Part shown: positions 1 through 11,666 of the stretch, in pieces | Layout: each line of letters starts with the position of its first letter | Numbering within the stretch: the first letter of the stretch is position 1 | Assembly: GCA_039545355.1 (NCBI GenBank) | Contig: BCJJ01000021.1 | Span: 558,001 to 622,000, forward strand | From: Trichosporon coremiiforme | Lineage: Eukaryota; Basidiomycota; Tremellomycetes; Trichosporonales; Trichosporonaceae | DNA length: 64,000 nucleotides | Direction: 5' to 3' | Position numbers and translations under genes: made by a program | The notes under the pieces: model-generated | Seen by the model: the letters and a program-made list of their open reading frames with translations, nothing else | Database searches by the model: none | Told to the model about the DNA's origin: nothing

Positions 1-708
1 TCGAAATGTAGCTTACGGGAGGCATTGTTGCTGGTGATGAGGAAGGACGAAGGGAGGGAGACTTGGACATGACGAAAACAAACGCGTCGCGCCCTGGGGC
101 TCCGCATGCATGGCCATAGTGACGTGAGGTTAGTCAACTGAAGCGACTGTGCAAGAGACAAGGTCTGAGCATGCATGCTGGATTGTTATGAGACGATAAC
201 GTGTATAGTACGGGCCTGTTCGTCAGCTACACGCACCGGATGCAAAGCTGACCCACTTTACGGGCCAGAAGACAGGTCTGTGACCATGAGAGTCGAAGGC
301 GAGGAAGGACGCGTACTTGCCAGCCGGTGCGCTGTCCCAGTCACATCGCACAGAGCGCTCACCTCCCTCTCGTGTCATGAGTGATCTCGATATTGAAGCT
401 GAGAGCTTAAGGCTCTGCATCACTGATTTGAGTCTGGGGACGGTAGAGGTGAAGGCAGAGCCGGCGTCGGAGACTCGAGTCTGATGGTCAACTCGATCTG
501 TGATGGGCCCAGCACAGCTAAAAGACTCACACAGCTGGCAGTTAGAACGCCTCAGCTTATGTTCACAGCAACCTTCCGCCTTCTCGATTCACACATTCAT
601 CCGAAGAAGCGTCAGACAGTGGCAGCTCGCCGGTGCGAGCTGAGAAGCGAAGGGGCAACGATTGAGAAACAGAAGGAACAGAATCCTTCACCCTCATCCG
701 TCGTCGCC
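1..708. other. No gene recognised (left edge)
   Basis: Short open frames occur on both strands but none shows a recognisable motif, the C/G-ending codon choice of the real genes here, or a sensible splice pattern. The right part is the 3' flank of the minus-strand AlkB-like gene. I see no tRNA, repeat or clear promoter. Confidence 0.5.
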
Positions 709-1906
709 TCACCCCCCACTCGCACCCGGCAACTGCCGAAACGTGAGCGATATCCGGCCCCCAGCACCTTTCTCCTTCGGAATCTCATGCTGCGTTTCAG
801 CTTTCTAGCCAAGAAACTAGCTCCTACCTTCCAATAGTCCTGCGTCGGGGGGCGCATGACGAGCAGGCTCCCGTGCTCCAGTCTGATGTCAGCTTCATCT
901 GCGTAGCCGTAGCTGGGGCCTGAACGTACCGTAGTTTGACACTGCGTCGATGTTCGAGCTTACGCTTCTGAGCCGCAGAGAGAGTGGACAGGACGTTCCG
1001 TGAGGGCGGGCGAGGCGTGAAGATGAGTGTTCGTGGAGAACCGAGAGATACGGCGGCAATGACCTTGTTCTCGGCCGTGTCGCTGTGCCGGCCTATGTAC
1101 ACTGATCCGTCGTCATAACTGCCATCAGCTGAAATCCGCATCACTTTCAGCTCCTTCCAGATCTCCCGCTGCATTGCCTGCCACGTCGAACCGCCGGGAG
1201 GAAGAGAGAATGATGCTTAGGGACAGACGGGAGATGGCCGGGGAAGACTCACCGATTAAGTAGCACGTGGTTGAACCTCTCGCCCAGCTTCTCCTCGACT
1301 TTCTCACATATCCGCTCCACAACAGGCGGAAATGGAACGTGTACATCAATCTCAGCGCCGGAGTACTTCAGTTCCATCGGGTGCGTCGCATACGCCGCGA
1401 TAGAGCGCGATTGCCGGACGATCTTCCCGTACACCTTGAGGGTCGGGTGATCTGTCTTCAGCTACACAATTGTCACCAGCCCAGCTTCATCCGGCCCTCT
1501 GGGCTCACAGATCAGATGTAAAGATCACGGTAGCCCCTGGAGGAAGGGAGCGGAGTTGAGTAGGAGCGCGAGGACAACTCACACCCTGCCGTCAGCTTGA
1601 CAAGTAAAAGGGAAAGACCTCACAAGTATCAAAGGCCGCTAGCTCATCATATGCGTCGTTGTCATGCAGAAACTTACGTCAGTGGGTAATTCGTCGAGCT
1701 TTGTTACCCACCTTTGGGTAGTACTTGACGTCGGGCGGCAGCTCAGGCAGGTCGATCTCTTCCTCTCCTTTGAGCACGGCCCCGTTCTCTCCTGTGAGCT
1801 CGATGTCGCCTGCCGGCGCCGCTTCGTCCTCCATCTTCGTCGCCTTGCTCCTCGTGCTCCTCCCAGTTGGCGGAGCAGTATCCGCGTCGAGCATGCGTTT
1901 CGGCAT
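709..1906 (-). CDS. AlkB-like 2-oxoglutarate/Fe(II) dioxygenase (ALKBH2/3 type)
   Basis: Probable nucleic-acid demethylase that oxidatively removes alkyl groups from damaged bases using Fe(II) and 2-oxoglutarate. The spliced protein contains LKVYGKIVRQSR, then FNHVLLNR joined to YDDGSVYIGRHSD, which carries the HxD iron ligands, then VIAAVSLGSPRTLIFTPR, LEHGSLLVMRPPTQDYWK and HEIPKEKG with the distal His. It ends with GGRISLTFR, the Arg-containing 2-oxoglutarate-binding end of the family. Exon 1 (1712-1906, 65 codons) begins MPKRMLDADT and is acidic and Lys/Arg-rich, possibly a nuclear tail. Introns are short; the last is 38 nt and splits TQDYWK from HEIPK. The join between about 1605 and 1457 is uncertain: it may be one intron of about 150 nt or include a tiny exon. 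ALKBH2/3-like is the best family fit. Whether the substrate is DNA or RNA cannot be seen. Confidence 0.87.
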
Positions 1907-2416
1907 CGAGAGTAGTACGACGCAGAGGAAGGGAGGATGGAGTGGGCGATGACGACAGCAGAGCTGACTGGACTTCGTAGGTGGAGGTATGATCGGCGTC
2001 TCGCGACGCTGCCGATCAGCGGACCGACGTTGCTTCTTCCTTCTCTGTGTGTCCCATCTCATCAGCTTATCAGATCCATCCGCTGCATGGCTGTGCCAAG
2101 AGACGAGCCTATCAGAGCAGCACCTCGAGCGTCATTATCGCTTAATGGCGCTTCGCACAGCCGTCACGCTTCACGGGATCTCGTAGGTTAGCTACCACTC
2201 GGGTCCTCGCGTCACCGTCCGCAGGCATAGCGCCATCGCCCCTATATAACCACGGGCTGCTTCCTGCGCCAGCATGTCTTACATATCCTGCTCGCTACTA
2301 ATCTCACGAAGGCTAAGCTACTAATACTTTACGAACGGGAACGCGAATTAAACGGGGGAGAAACTTAGGCTATCTATCGACTATCGATTGAGATGGGTTC
2401 CAGATGAAGAGCGCGG

Positions 2417-3500
2417 TCACATGATCGTGCAGCCTTTGCAGTAGCTGCGGCTCTTCTTCTTGTCCGCACACTTGCAAGCGCCCCCGGTCTCGGCGCACTT
2501 GCAGCTGCCGCCGCATCTGGAGTTAGCTCTGCTTACAGGGATACAGGGGATCGATAAGGCATGACGGGTCTGGGCAAACCTGGCCGACAGCCTTGACCCC
2601 TTGAAGGCTCACTTGCAGCCGCCAGCCTCGGTAGTAGGCTTGGGACACTTGCAGGGGCCGCCGGAGGAGGTGCAGGCGCACGCGCCACCGCAGCTGTTTC
2701 ATCAGCACGAAGTGGCCTAAGACGGGCTTGGGAAGATAGCAAGCGGTGACTTACTGGCATCCTCCGGCAGTCTTCTCGAAGATGGGCGCCGCGGCGGCAG
2801 CAGGCTCGTCGGCGGAGGGACAGTCGCACCCGCCCCCGTTAGCGGTGCAAGTGCATGCAGGTCCACATGCGCAGGGCCCGCCAGGGACGCGCTTGGCAGG
2901 CGCGGCGGCGACGGCGGTCTCCTCCGCCGAGGCACAGTCGCACCCACCGCCGTTGGCGGTGCAAGTGCACGCCGGGCCGCAAGCACAGGGGCCGCCGGTG
3001 ACCTTCTTCGAAGCGGCGGCGACAACGGGCTCGTCGCCGGCCGAGGGACAGTCGCACCCACCGCCGTTGGCGGTGCAGGTACATGCCGGGCCGCAGGCGC
3101 AGGGGCCGCCGAGGGTCGTCTCCTTCTTCACCCCGGCGACGCCGACACCGACGCCGGAGGAGCAGGTGCAGGAGCCGCCCTTGGCCGTGCACGCGCACTG
3201 GGTGCCGCACCTGGAGTCAGCGGAGTTGTCCGTGTTACGAGATCGAGTGGCTGGGATGCGGGTGTGGTTGGGCGGCTGAGCGGCTGGGCGTGGTGGATTC
3301 GATCTTAGCCGCATTCGGCATGTCGTTCGGCAGGCTGGTCGATCGCGACGGCCGTGCACGCCAGACAAGCAGATCTGGCGAGAACCTCTATGGTCACATC
3401 AAGACAGGGGTAGCGTAGTGGCAAAGGGCTGCGCAGATGGTGGCGAGGAAAGCATCAGGGAAGACTCTCACTGGCAGTTGCTGTGGATGGCAGCGGACAT
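2417..3500 (-). CDS. Modular cysteine-rich metallothionein, 221 aa
   Basis: Metal-thiolate protein expected to bind Cu(I), Zn(II) or Cd(II) in the cytosol for metal detoxification. Four exons join cleanly: 3472-3500, 2755-3210, 2613-2693 and 2417-2516. The sum of 666 nt gives 221 residues. The protein begins MSAAIHSNCQ and has 38 Cys, nearly all as CxC pairs. Three near-identical central units (core CACGPACTCTANGGGCDC) recur with an exact 38-residue period, joined by Ala/Val/Pro/Lys linkers. Exons 3 and 4 add CGGACACTSSGGPCKC and CGGSCKCAETGGACKC units, and the tail ends KGCTIM. All introns are phase 2 and fall in a Gly-Gly-Cys-X/Cys-Gly junction. A TATATAA lies about 255 bp upstream. Long repeated-Cys metallothioneins are known in Cryptococcus (CMT1 and CMT2); that comparison is from memory, not from alignment. 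There are no aromatic residues in the repeat cores, as expected for the class. Confidence 0.9.
2820..3110 (-). repeat. Three 114-bp tandem units inside the metallothionein
   Basis: The 63-bp cysteine core occurs at 3048-3110, 2934-2996 and 2820-2882. Start-to-start spacing is exactly 114 bp (38 codons) both times. The cores encode the same 21 residues with a few synonymous changes. The 17-residue linkers between them have diverged much more. Confidence 0.93.
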
Positions 3501-3755
3501 GTTGTCGTGTTTTGGGTGAATGTGAGAAGTTAAGTGAAGAATGTCACCTTATGCGTCGACGGTGGGAACAGCGACGAGGACGAGAGAAGGGGCGAAGGTA
3601 GCGAGAGTGCAAGAATGTCGAGGAGGAGGCGGAGTCAAGTGTCGCCAGCGCAGAGTCCAGAGTCAGGCGGTGAGACGGGGTCAGCGAGTGTTCCAGATTG
3701 TGGACTGGACGTGTGCTACGTGTGGCCGTCTGGCGAGGCCGCAGCCAGTGAGCCA

Positions 3756-3763
3756 TTATATAA
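3756..3763 (-). promoter_or_regulatory. TATA box, probable metallothionein promoter
   Basis: The palindromic TTATATAA lies 256 bp upstream of the metallothionein ATG. Because the element is palindromic the orientation is inferred from the neighbouring gene; no plausible plus-strand gene starts downstream. Confidence 0.5.
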
Positions 3764-5566
3764 CCAGGGGAGGCACTGGACGTCGCGACGTGCAGCCATG
3801 CTCGCTGCTCGGTCTACTCCCAGTTCTCAGTTTCATGCCAAATTGGAGAGCAGGAGGCAAGGCGAGACGAGGCACGCGAAGGCCGACTCGTCCTGAGACG
3901 CGATGCAGCAGCAAGGTGTTAGAGTTTCGCAGACGCAGAGAGCAGGGAGTCAGTGACGAGCTGGGAGGAACTTGGTCACGCGGTGAGCCATTTCGGGCGG
4001 ACGGTGCGGCACATGCGGCAAGTGCCAGACACGAAGAACACGAAGGATACGGCGGACAGGTGCGACAGGGCGTCTCGGGAAGACCCACTCTGGCCCTTGA
4101 GCCTGCGCCAAGCTCCATGTCTACGGCCCGAGAAGGGCGCCGCATGATCAGGCGTTCGTGGACATGCTGCGCCCTACGGACGCTGGTATCTGGCCTGGCC
4201 AGCAGCTCCTCCATGTCCAGCAGCAGCACTGGGGCTCTGAGGACGGCTGGCAGGGGGCTTGCGCGCGCTCCGGGACGTCTCCACATGTAGAAACATGTCC
4301 AGTGGACTATGAGCTGTTAGCGTGAAGGCAGAAGGCCAAAGGAAAGCAGGCAGGAGGCAGGAATGTCTGGCAGACGGGAGAGCCAGCGAGATACGCTCGG
4401 ATTTGGGTTTGCAGGACAGCGAAGAAGCCCAAGGTCCTCGGGCTTGAGAGCCGAGGACACACCGAGACCATGCCCGAAAGGAGCAGCCCGTGGTGCGTCG
4501 CGAGGGGATAAGCGCAGCTGGGCAGTGAAGCTGCAGGCAAAGAGGGGAACGAGGGAAAGGATGGAAACCAAAGTTTATTTCGGTATTCGTCCGCTGGTAC
4601 GGCCGGCAGTCTCTGGTACGAACCTCTCTGTGCTCTTTGGAACGGACGGCCAGAGTCAACCCGCCGTTGGGAGTCGAGGCTGACCCGAGTCCGGGACTGT
4701 AGGCTGTGAACTATCTGGACACTCAATTGCAGGCAGCGAGTCGAGAACTTCTCTGTCAGGTTGTTGGCAGGAGACGCTCCACAGCAGTGCCAGGAACCTT
4801 TTGTTGTGAAATCTTGGGTGGCCGGGCGGACCGTGGAGGGTCCTACTCAATTGCCCCACCCTGGTCTCTCCCAGGTGATGACCAGGTCACCCCGTCGATT
4901 CCATTCACTCGTCTCGGGCCACAGAGGGCCTTCGGCCAGGGTCCGTTTCGTTGCTCAAACTTACCCTCTTCGGTGCACGCTCTGCTGACCTCTGCATGTT
5001 CATCGCATGGGATGCTGTCACCCTAGTCACCGCCCTGGGCTTATCGTAACCGCGACCGTTTAGTCCAGCCGACTCTTGGAACGTTGCCCTGCGCGCCTGC
5101 TCTCCACTCACAGCTACCAGATGCAGACCCCTCGCATTCCATACTGTGCCTTCATGCATGATCCGTCAAACCTTCTGCTCTCTCGTTAGCTGTCTCGTTT
5201 TATTGCCCCAGTCGAGTCCACTCGCCACTGTCGACTCCACTAGTCGACTCCACTGAGCGGGGCGCGATGGCTGTGAGGTATGGGCGTCGTTGTATGTAAT
5301 ACAATGCATCTGCTAGGCTCGCTGGCCCTACAAGTACAGTGAGACTCTACGCGCGTCCCAATATGGATTCGGTATCCTGATTGCCCGTGTCATTCGGTCA
5401 TTACACTTCGGGACAGCAGCAGTGACAGCCATCGCGGCGGGTCTGGCGGTGCATATGCTGCGTCTGTCCACCTCTGCTCTATCCTTGTACCGCGAGACTG
5501 GCGACAGCGCGCCCGGTCTCCTCTTTTATTGTTGATGTAAGGTCGTGTAAGGTCGTGATACTCCGT
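3764..5566. other. About 1.8 kb without a recognisable gene
   Basis: Open frames up to 249 codons occur, but they overlap one another on both strands, lack family motifs and do not share the codon preference of the genes nearby. A small imperfect duplication of GTCGACTCCACTRG-type sequence lies near 5228-5254. I could not build a spliced gene here. The segment may hold a long 5' region for the metallothionein, an unrecognised ncRNA, or nothing functional. Confidence 0.4.
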
Positions 5567-8500
5567 CTAGAGCGCAAGATTCGCGAGCTTGCGGAACATG
5601 CCCTGCGGGTGCGAGCCAGCCGGCTCAAGCATCTTGCTGCGCTCGTACAGGCCCTGTTTGTCAGTTCAGGCAGTAAATCAAGAAACTCACGTCTTCGCTG
5701 GAGATCACTGGGGTCGCCTCGATAAGGCGACGGAAGGCGGTCGTAGCGTTGCCCGGGACCATGGATCCTCGCGCCTGGAAGTCGGGAATGGAGGCCATGA
5801 TCTCTCCCATGCGAGCAAACTTGGCCCATTGGATCTTGCCGTCGGCTCGTCGGTCTTCCGGGCGCGCAGCCTGCAGTTTGCTGACCAAACTGAGAATTGT
5901 GGACCTCGTCGTCAGTTACGGTCCAACCTTCACGAACTTACAGTAGAGGGATAGCTGCGTGCCCGTAGGTGGCATCAGCCTGGAGCGCTCGCCGGTAGTG
6001 CGTGTAGCCGCCTCGCGGATCCATGAGTCTCAGGTGCGATTGGAAGTCTCGCATGATGAGCGGGTCCAGCTTAACGAGGGCGTGCGTCTGGCCGAGTCGG
6101 TGAACCGACGTTTCCCGCAATCCGGCGATGACCGCGCAGAGCGAGTCATAGTTGTTCAGCTTGCGGAGGCGGCGTGCGATGCGAACGAAGGTCTCGTACA
6201 CCTTCGCGCGCATCTTCGGCTTCGGGTGTGCGAGCACCATGGTCGACACCCAGCGGGACAGGTGGTTGAAGAACTCGATTGAGAGACCAACCGGGTCGTC
6301 GCGCTCCTTGCCGAGGTCGTGCCGGAGGATGTCTCGAGGGCGGATATTCATGAACATTTGCCACTGGATCTTGGTAAGCTCCACGGCGAAGACGTGAGCG
6401 TCCATGCTGATGATCGTGTTGATCGCCGCAGCCCATCGTTGGCTGTGCGGGTCAGTTGTGAGCTGCCGGTTGAGGTCGCTGTTCGAGTCGGATAGAGAAG
6501 ACGAGTGTTCGCTCGGTCGTCCGATTGCATCAACGGAAAGGTTGGAGGAAGACATCGATCGCGTGGACGTCGGCTTGTCCATAGAATGAGAGTGAGCGAC
6601 CGAGAGGTTGCCGTTCATCTCTTCGGGCTCATCGTATAAGTGCTCCTTATCCACGACCAGCTCAATCGCTTTCGTCGAGTCGTGGTCCGCTGGTGTTGTC
6701 GGATGAATGGTTGTCGGCGTCGTTGGGTGTTGGTGCGTGCTCGAACCACACGCCCATGATCGGTCGATGTCGATAAGGTCACCGAGACTTTGCTCTACCT
6801 TGGCCAGCTCAACAGTGAGGTGAGCGAGGAAGGAATGCTGCAGCATGAGAGCGAGTAGATCGCGGAAGATGACTTGCGTCTCCTCCTCAGCAAGATCTCC
6901 AGGGTAGCTGGTCGTCCACAAGACAAGGCTGCTAGTGATCTTCATTAACGCCCACAACCGAATGTCCCTGGAGACTGCGTATTGCTCGACCTCGGTGAAG
7001 CGCTCCACGAACTCGGCCATCAGGTCCTTCGGGTGACAGAAGCGGCGGAACGTCGAGAGGAATGACTGAATGAAACCGTCATCTGCTGTGTCAGTTATGG
7101 CATGAGAATCTGCACAACTCACTTTCTGTGGAGACGATGGCTGTGAAGAGCTGGTTCATGAGCTCCTGCATGCTCAGGTAGACCTGGGGCTCAGAGGAGC
7201 TGTCGGTTGGCGTTGTGACGGTAGGCTGGTTCGGCACCTTCTTCTCGAGGCCTCCCGGGCTGGTCTCTTTCGAGTTCGTCTCCTCTAGCGTCGGCGTGCT
7301 CTGCGCTGAGGCAACGTCCTCGTCATCCCAGTTCTGCATCTTGTCAAAGCTTGACGCGATGGAGTGGGCGTCGGAGTACTCCTCAGTGCTGTGCTCTGAA
7401 GCGCTTCGTTCTGTTGAGACGGTTTGTGGGCTGTCCTGGACCGCTGGGGGTCGGTGATCTGATCGTTAGAGCGAGAACCAAGCGCGGTCGTCCCCGCGAA
7501 AAGAGAGAAACTCACATTGCCGCTCTTCTAACCGATACAGAAGCCAGCGAAGGCCCGTTCGCATCTTGTGCTTGCCGTGCTTTGTCGCAGTGGTAACTTC
7601 GATTAAACCCACGTTGTAGGGCTGGCCGATCGAATCTCCGACCTGAGCGTCGACCTCTGTGGGCATGTCGGGATCCGACTTGCAGGCGAACAGGACCATA
7701 GGCATCGAAGGGCTCAGGTATTCTGTACCGTTCAGCAACGCCGAAAGATTGCCACAGGGTCCAATACTCACGAATTACCTCGCTCAGACCATGCAGCGTC
7801 TCCTGACGGTGAGCATCGTAACACAAGATCAGGCCCGACACTGGTGACATTCCAGGAGGGAAGACCTCCCCAATCCCGGATTTGTCCAGGGCGCGAATGT
7901 TTACTTCGACAAACTCGACTTTGCTGTCACGCATTAGGCGACCGCCCGCCTTCAGATGAGAGAGGATAGAGGTGACTGTGCGTCAGGATAGAACGGTATG
8001 CGAGCACCCACTCTTGTAGCCGTCAGGCGTATAGGACGTAGTGACGGGCGATCCTCCCCACGTCTTTACGGCTCTGCGGATCACGGTCGACTTGCCCACG
8101 TTCTCGTATCCGACGACTGCGACAACATAGTCGGGCGGTGATGACGGCGTTATAGGCTGCGGGGAAGGGAGCTGCGGTGTCAGTTTCAACTCCAAAACAG
8201 TTCTAAGTCAACCCACAGCACTTCCAGGCGCAAGCTGGTGGGTCAGGGCGTCGCTGGTGTCGAGCGGGGGAAGAGGAGGATGGTCATGATGGTGGACGTC
8301 GCTCTGATGCCGCGATCGGAGACCGTCGTCGCCGTTGATGTTCTCCGGCATGCTTCTTCGTCCTGCTGGTGACGCGAGATTGTAGAGAGATGATGAAGTG
8401 CCAGATTCAGCTTCGGTCATGCTCCAACGAGCGCGTCTATGGGCGTCTTGGTCCGTGATTCCAAGACCGTGAACACGGACTTCGACTTCGTGTTCCTGCG

Positions 8501-8573
8501 TTGACCCACTGCTGCTCGAGGTCACAGTCATCGCAGGGGCCGCTGAGGATGCCGGGGGCGGCTCAGCGCGCAT
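5567..8573 (-). CDS. Ras-type guanine nucleotide exchange factor with degenerate GTPase-like N-terminus
   Basis: Predicted activator of a Ras-family GTPase by GDP release. Order: a Ser/Pro-rich N-terminus starting at ATG 8573; a GTPase-like fold with P-loop GYENVGKST (about 8110) and LFACKSD in place of NKxD (about 7710); a Ser/Thr-rich linker; RasGEF_N (FIQSFLSTFRRFCHPKDL, about 7070); a second linker; then the catalytic RasGEF/CDC25 domain (FNHLSRWV, LNNYDSLCAVIAGL, LDPLIMRDF). The last exon ends at FRKLANLAL. A clear phase-0 intron joins LAPGSA to LPSPQPITPSSPPDYV. The GTPase half lacks a normal DxxG (it reads VEVNIRALDKSG), so GTP hydrolysis is doubtful. An open frame continues upstream of 8573 without another ATG, so the start could lie in an earlier exon. 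About ten short introns; roughly 850 aa by estimate. There is no SH3 domain of the classical CDC25 type. Confidence 0.85.
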
Positions 8574-11500
8574 TGTGTCGTTGACGCCAGACGCACGGGC
8601 GATGGCGTAGCCTGCTGTAATGGCCCACCTCAAGGGTACTTGGGCTAGCTACTAGACGGGCTTGCTCTGCGGCGGAGGACCCAGTGCTGCTTTCCGTTTT
8701 CCTTCAGGTCTGCAGACGCGATCGGGCCCTAGGTGACGGTGCGGTGTCGTTCGCTTATCGTTCTCGGGAAACTGGAGGATCAAGGGGCGGCGCAGTGACG
8801 TTGAGAGGAGAGCGATAACGAGGGGAGCGGAGGGGTGCTGGGGGGGAGGCCGGTGAGCTGGCTGGTCTTAGAAAGACGAGGGAGGTGGTGATGTGATGGG
8901 GTAGGAGCGCTTGTGCTCAGCGGTGCACGGACCGTGTTCTAGATGGCGGCCGAAGGGAATTAGAGGACTGTGCAGACTTCGTAACCTGAGTCTTGTCTGT
9001 GGTAGTGTCTACCACCGTGGTCGGGACGCGCGCGCTCGAACGCTGATTCGGACAGGCCTGTAGCTGTGACTGACGGTCAGGAGCCGACGTAAAGCATGGG
9101 CGCCTTGCAGCCAAGCACCACTCACCTCCAAGATAAAAATCTAGGAACGTAAACAGAGAAACATCGGTGTCACCATTGAAAGGGGTCGGGCAGTGGGTGA
9201 GCGGATGATTCAGGCGTGAATGTTTCTTGACAACACGCTCGAGTCGACTGTTGTTGCGATGTTGTGAGGGAGGTGGGAGAAGTGTAGTCGGGTGGGCGTT
9301 GGAGTCTTGACGTATATCGTGACGGATGACTTTGTTTTCTGTCTGAGTGAGGGAGAGTCAAGGGAGGGTGCAGGTGGCAATGGCGCAAAGGTCTTAGTCG
9401 TTGGCGTTACGATTGGGAGCGAAATAACAGGGTCGGTGCCGTGGGGGTATTGTTGATGTTGTGGAGGGGTGTGGGAATGCAGCGAGATCGAACTGAGATG
9501 TCGTTGGTGAGAACGTGAAGAGGACCGATGCACTGGGCACTCTAGGTAAGACTGGTCGATGCAGATGCACAGAAGACGGAAAAAAAAGAGGAGTGACCGG
9601 GATGTGAGATGCGAGTGTGATTGTGTTGCGTGACGGTGTGTCCTTGGAGGTCCTGTGAGTGTCCTGGAACCTGGAGAGTCCTAGTCCTGCGCCGGTCGGG
9701 CAGCGCCAGAGCCGTGGATGGGCCAGGCGGTCGGCGGAGAGGGTGAGAGAGTCACCACCGCAGCTCAAACTCATATTCACCGTGCTAATACTAAGCTAAC
9801 CACCGCGCTGAGACCTCGAGCCTGCAAGCCTGTAAGCCTTCCCTGCCCCAGGGCAGCTCTAAGCACCCTGCACAAGCCCCGGTGATCTCTGCGTCCCATC
9901 CGGCCAACCACCCAGCACCCAGCATCCAGCACCCAGCACCTTGAACCACCCTTATCCTGCATACCCCTCGAATCCTTGAGCCCGGACCTCGTGCATAGTC
10001 CAACCTTGAGTGCTTTCCTATCCATCCTTGACTCCTGTCTCCAGTCTCCAGACCCAACATCCAAGCCAGCGCCTGCATCTCCGTACCTAGTGCCTGGCTC
10101 CCACCCAACCCTGCAAGCATTAGTCTGCCCAAAGTACACCCCTGTGCCCCCGTTCGACCGCTGCACGCGCTGAAATACGGGCACGGCATCCTTGCGCGAG
10201 CACGAGCACAAGCGAGGGCGCGTGAGTGCTGCCCGCAAGCCACGAGCGCGCAAGCGCGGATAGAAAGCCCTGGCGCTCGTGGCGTCAGCAATAGCGCCCA
10301 TGGTGGATTCCGGGGGCCACCAACATTGGCACGATGCTCAATGCGTTCAGTGTGCTCAATGTGCTCGACCCGGTGAACGGATCGCCTGCCTCGGTGGCTA
10401 TGCCGTGCCGCCGTGTGCCGTACAGACCCAGCTGGCGTCCTCATTACCAGCGTACTCGTCGCTCACACTCAGCAACAATGACGGCACCCCGCGTCAACTG
10501 ACACAGCCCTCCAAGTGTGCGTCTAGGAGCGCAGAAGACTCGGTGACGAATTCCACTGTCATAGCAGTCCCGATATTCACGTTTGGTCTCCAGCGTCTGT
10601 TCAGCGGCTACCCGTGCAAGAGATGGCCACAGGCAAACCGCATACCAGAGGGACCACAGCAAACTGCAAACTGAACGCGGCCGCAAGCAAGCTGCAGGGG
10701 GTGGCCGTGCGCTACGCACTGTAAGCATGTAGCATGCACAAGCACGCGCACAGCAGTGGTGAGCCAACGACGGCCGCGGCAATGCAGCCTCAAACAGTTG
10801 TACCTGCACCCGCTGAAGCCTCCGTCGCTACCCGTGCTATTGAGTGAGACATTCAGTCGCTGCCCCGCCCACTGGCGCACGCCGGCGCCCAAACAAGCCG
10901 AGGTACTGGAGACTGCAGCGACTCTTAATGAAGCATAAACTCTTTTCATTATCCTTACCCTTTGCTTTGCCAGTGTACACTTCAAATGTCCAACCAGCAC
11001 TGTGCCTGCGAGGAGAGCGGGGCTCGTGTCGAGCCACATCTCGCACCCAAACAGGTACGAGTGACCAGATGACCGTGATGCGGGCGAGATGCAGCGGGCA
11101 GAATCAACAAGGCCGAGGAAGGACGGCTGATCTTCTCGGGCCGGCATACCTGCTTACGGAGTTGCACTCCGAGGAAGAACGTGACGTGAGGCGATCGGTC
11201 CCTGTGCAGCCCGAGTGTGCCCTCACAGGCAGACAGGACATGATAGGACACCGGAAAGCTTGCTTCCAGACCTTGTTCACATTGGGATTCGTACTCCCGT
11301 CCGGGTCCGACTATCTGCGCAGTCTTCGTTGTGCTCGTCATCTTGTCTGAACCTGACAGTCCTGGTTCACATCTTGGTTTTCAGCGTGCAGACTAAGTTT
11401 CATCAGCATAGCCGAAATCGACGCAAAGTGCGCATCCTTCACCTTGCACCTGGGAGATCAGGGGACTGAGGACTGGTCTGCATTGGCTACGTTCTTATTG

Positions 11501-11666
11501 TGGGTTTCTTCTTTATCTGCTTTCTTATCCTTGCCTGCTTATCCACTTTTGACTTCTGATCGCTCACTGGCTTCACCGGCACACTCAGCTGACACTGCTA
11601 GTATACAGGTACGCGAGGCCCAGATCGCCGAGGCGATCCTGCGGGGTCGCGGTCGCCAGCCTAGGC
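8574..11666. other. About 3.1 kb without a recognisable gene
   Basis: Contains open frames up to about 217 codons on either strand (for example 9791-10444 minus) with no motif, poor codon preference and heavy overlap with frames on the other strand. The part next to 8574 is probably the RasGEF promoter and leader; its minus strand is pyrimidine-rich, as Tremellomycete leaders often are. A short 7-bp tandem repeat lies at 9911-9938. I found no tRNA or transposon remnant. Confidence 0.4.
9911..9938. repeat. 7-bp tandem repeat, four copies
   Basis: Four consecutive CCCAGCA units, the third reading TCCAGCA, in an otherwise gene-free stretch. A small microsatellite-like tract with no visible function. 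Confidence 0.8.

Noticed and set aside
3541..4290. 249-codon plus-strand frame upstream of the metallothionein
   Set aside because: Arg/Gly-rich translation of purine-rich DNA, overlapped by other open frames on both strands, with no recognisable domain or splice pattern.
9777..10444. Overlapping minus-strand frames of 174 and 217 codons
   Set aside because: Two frames of the same DNA are both open, neither has motif or codon preference, and the segment contains a microsatellite.
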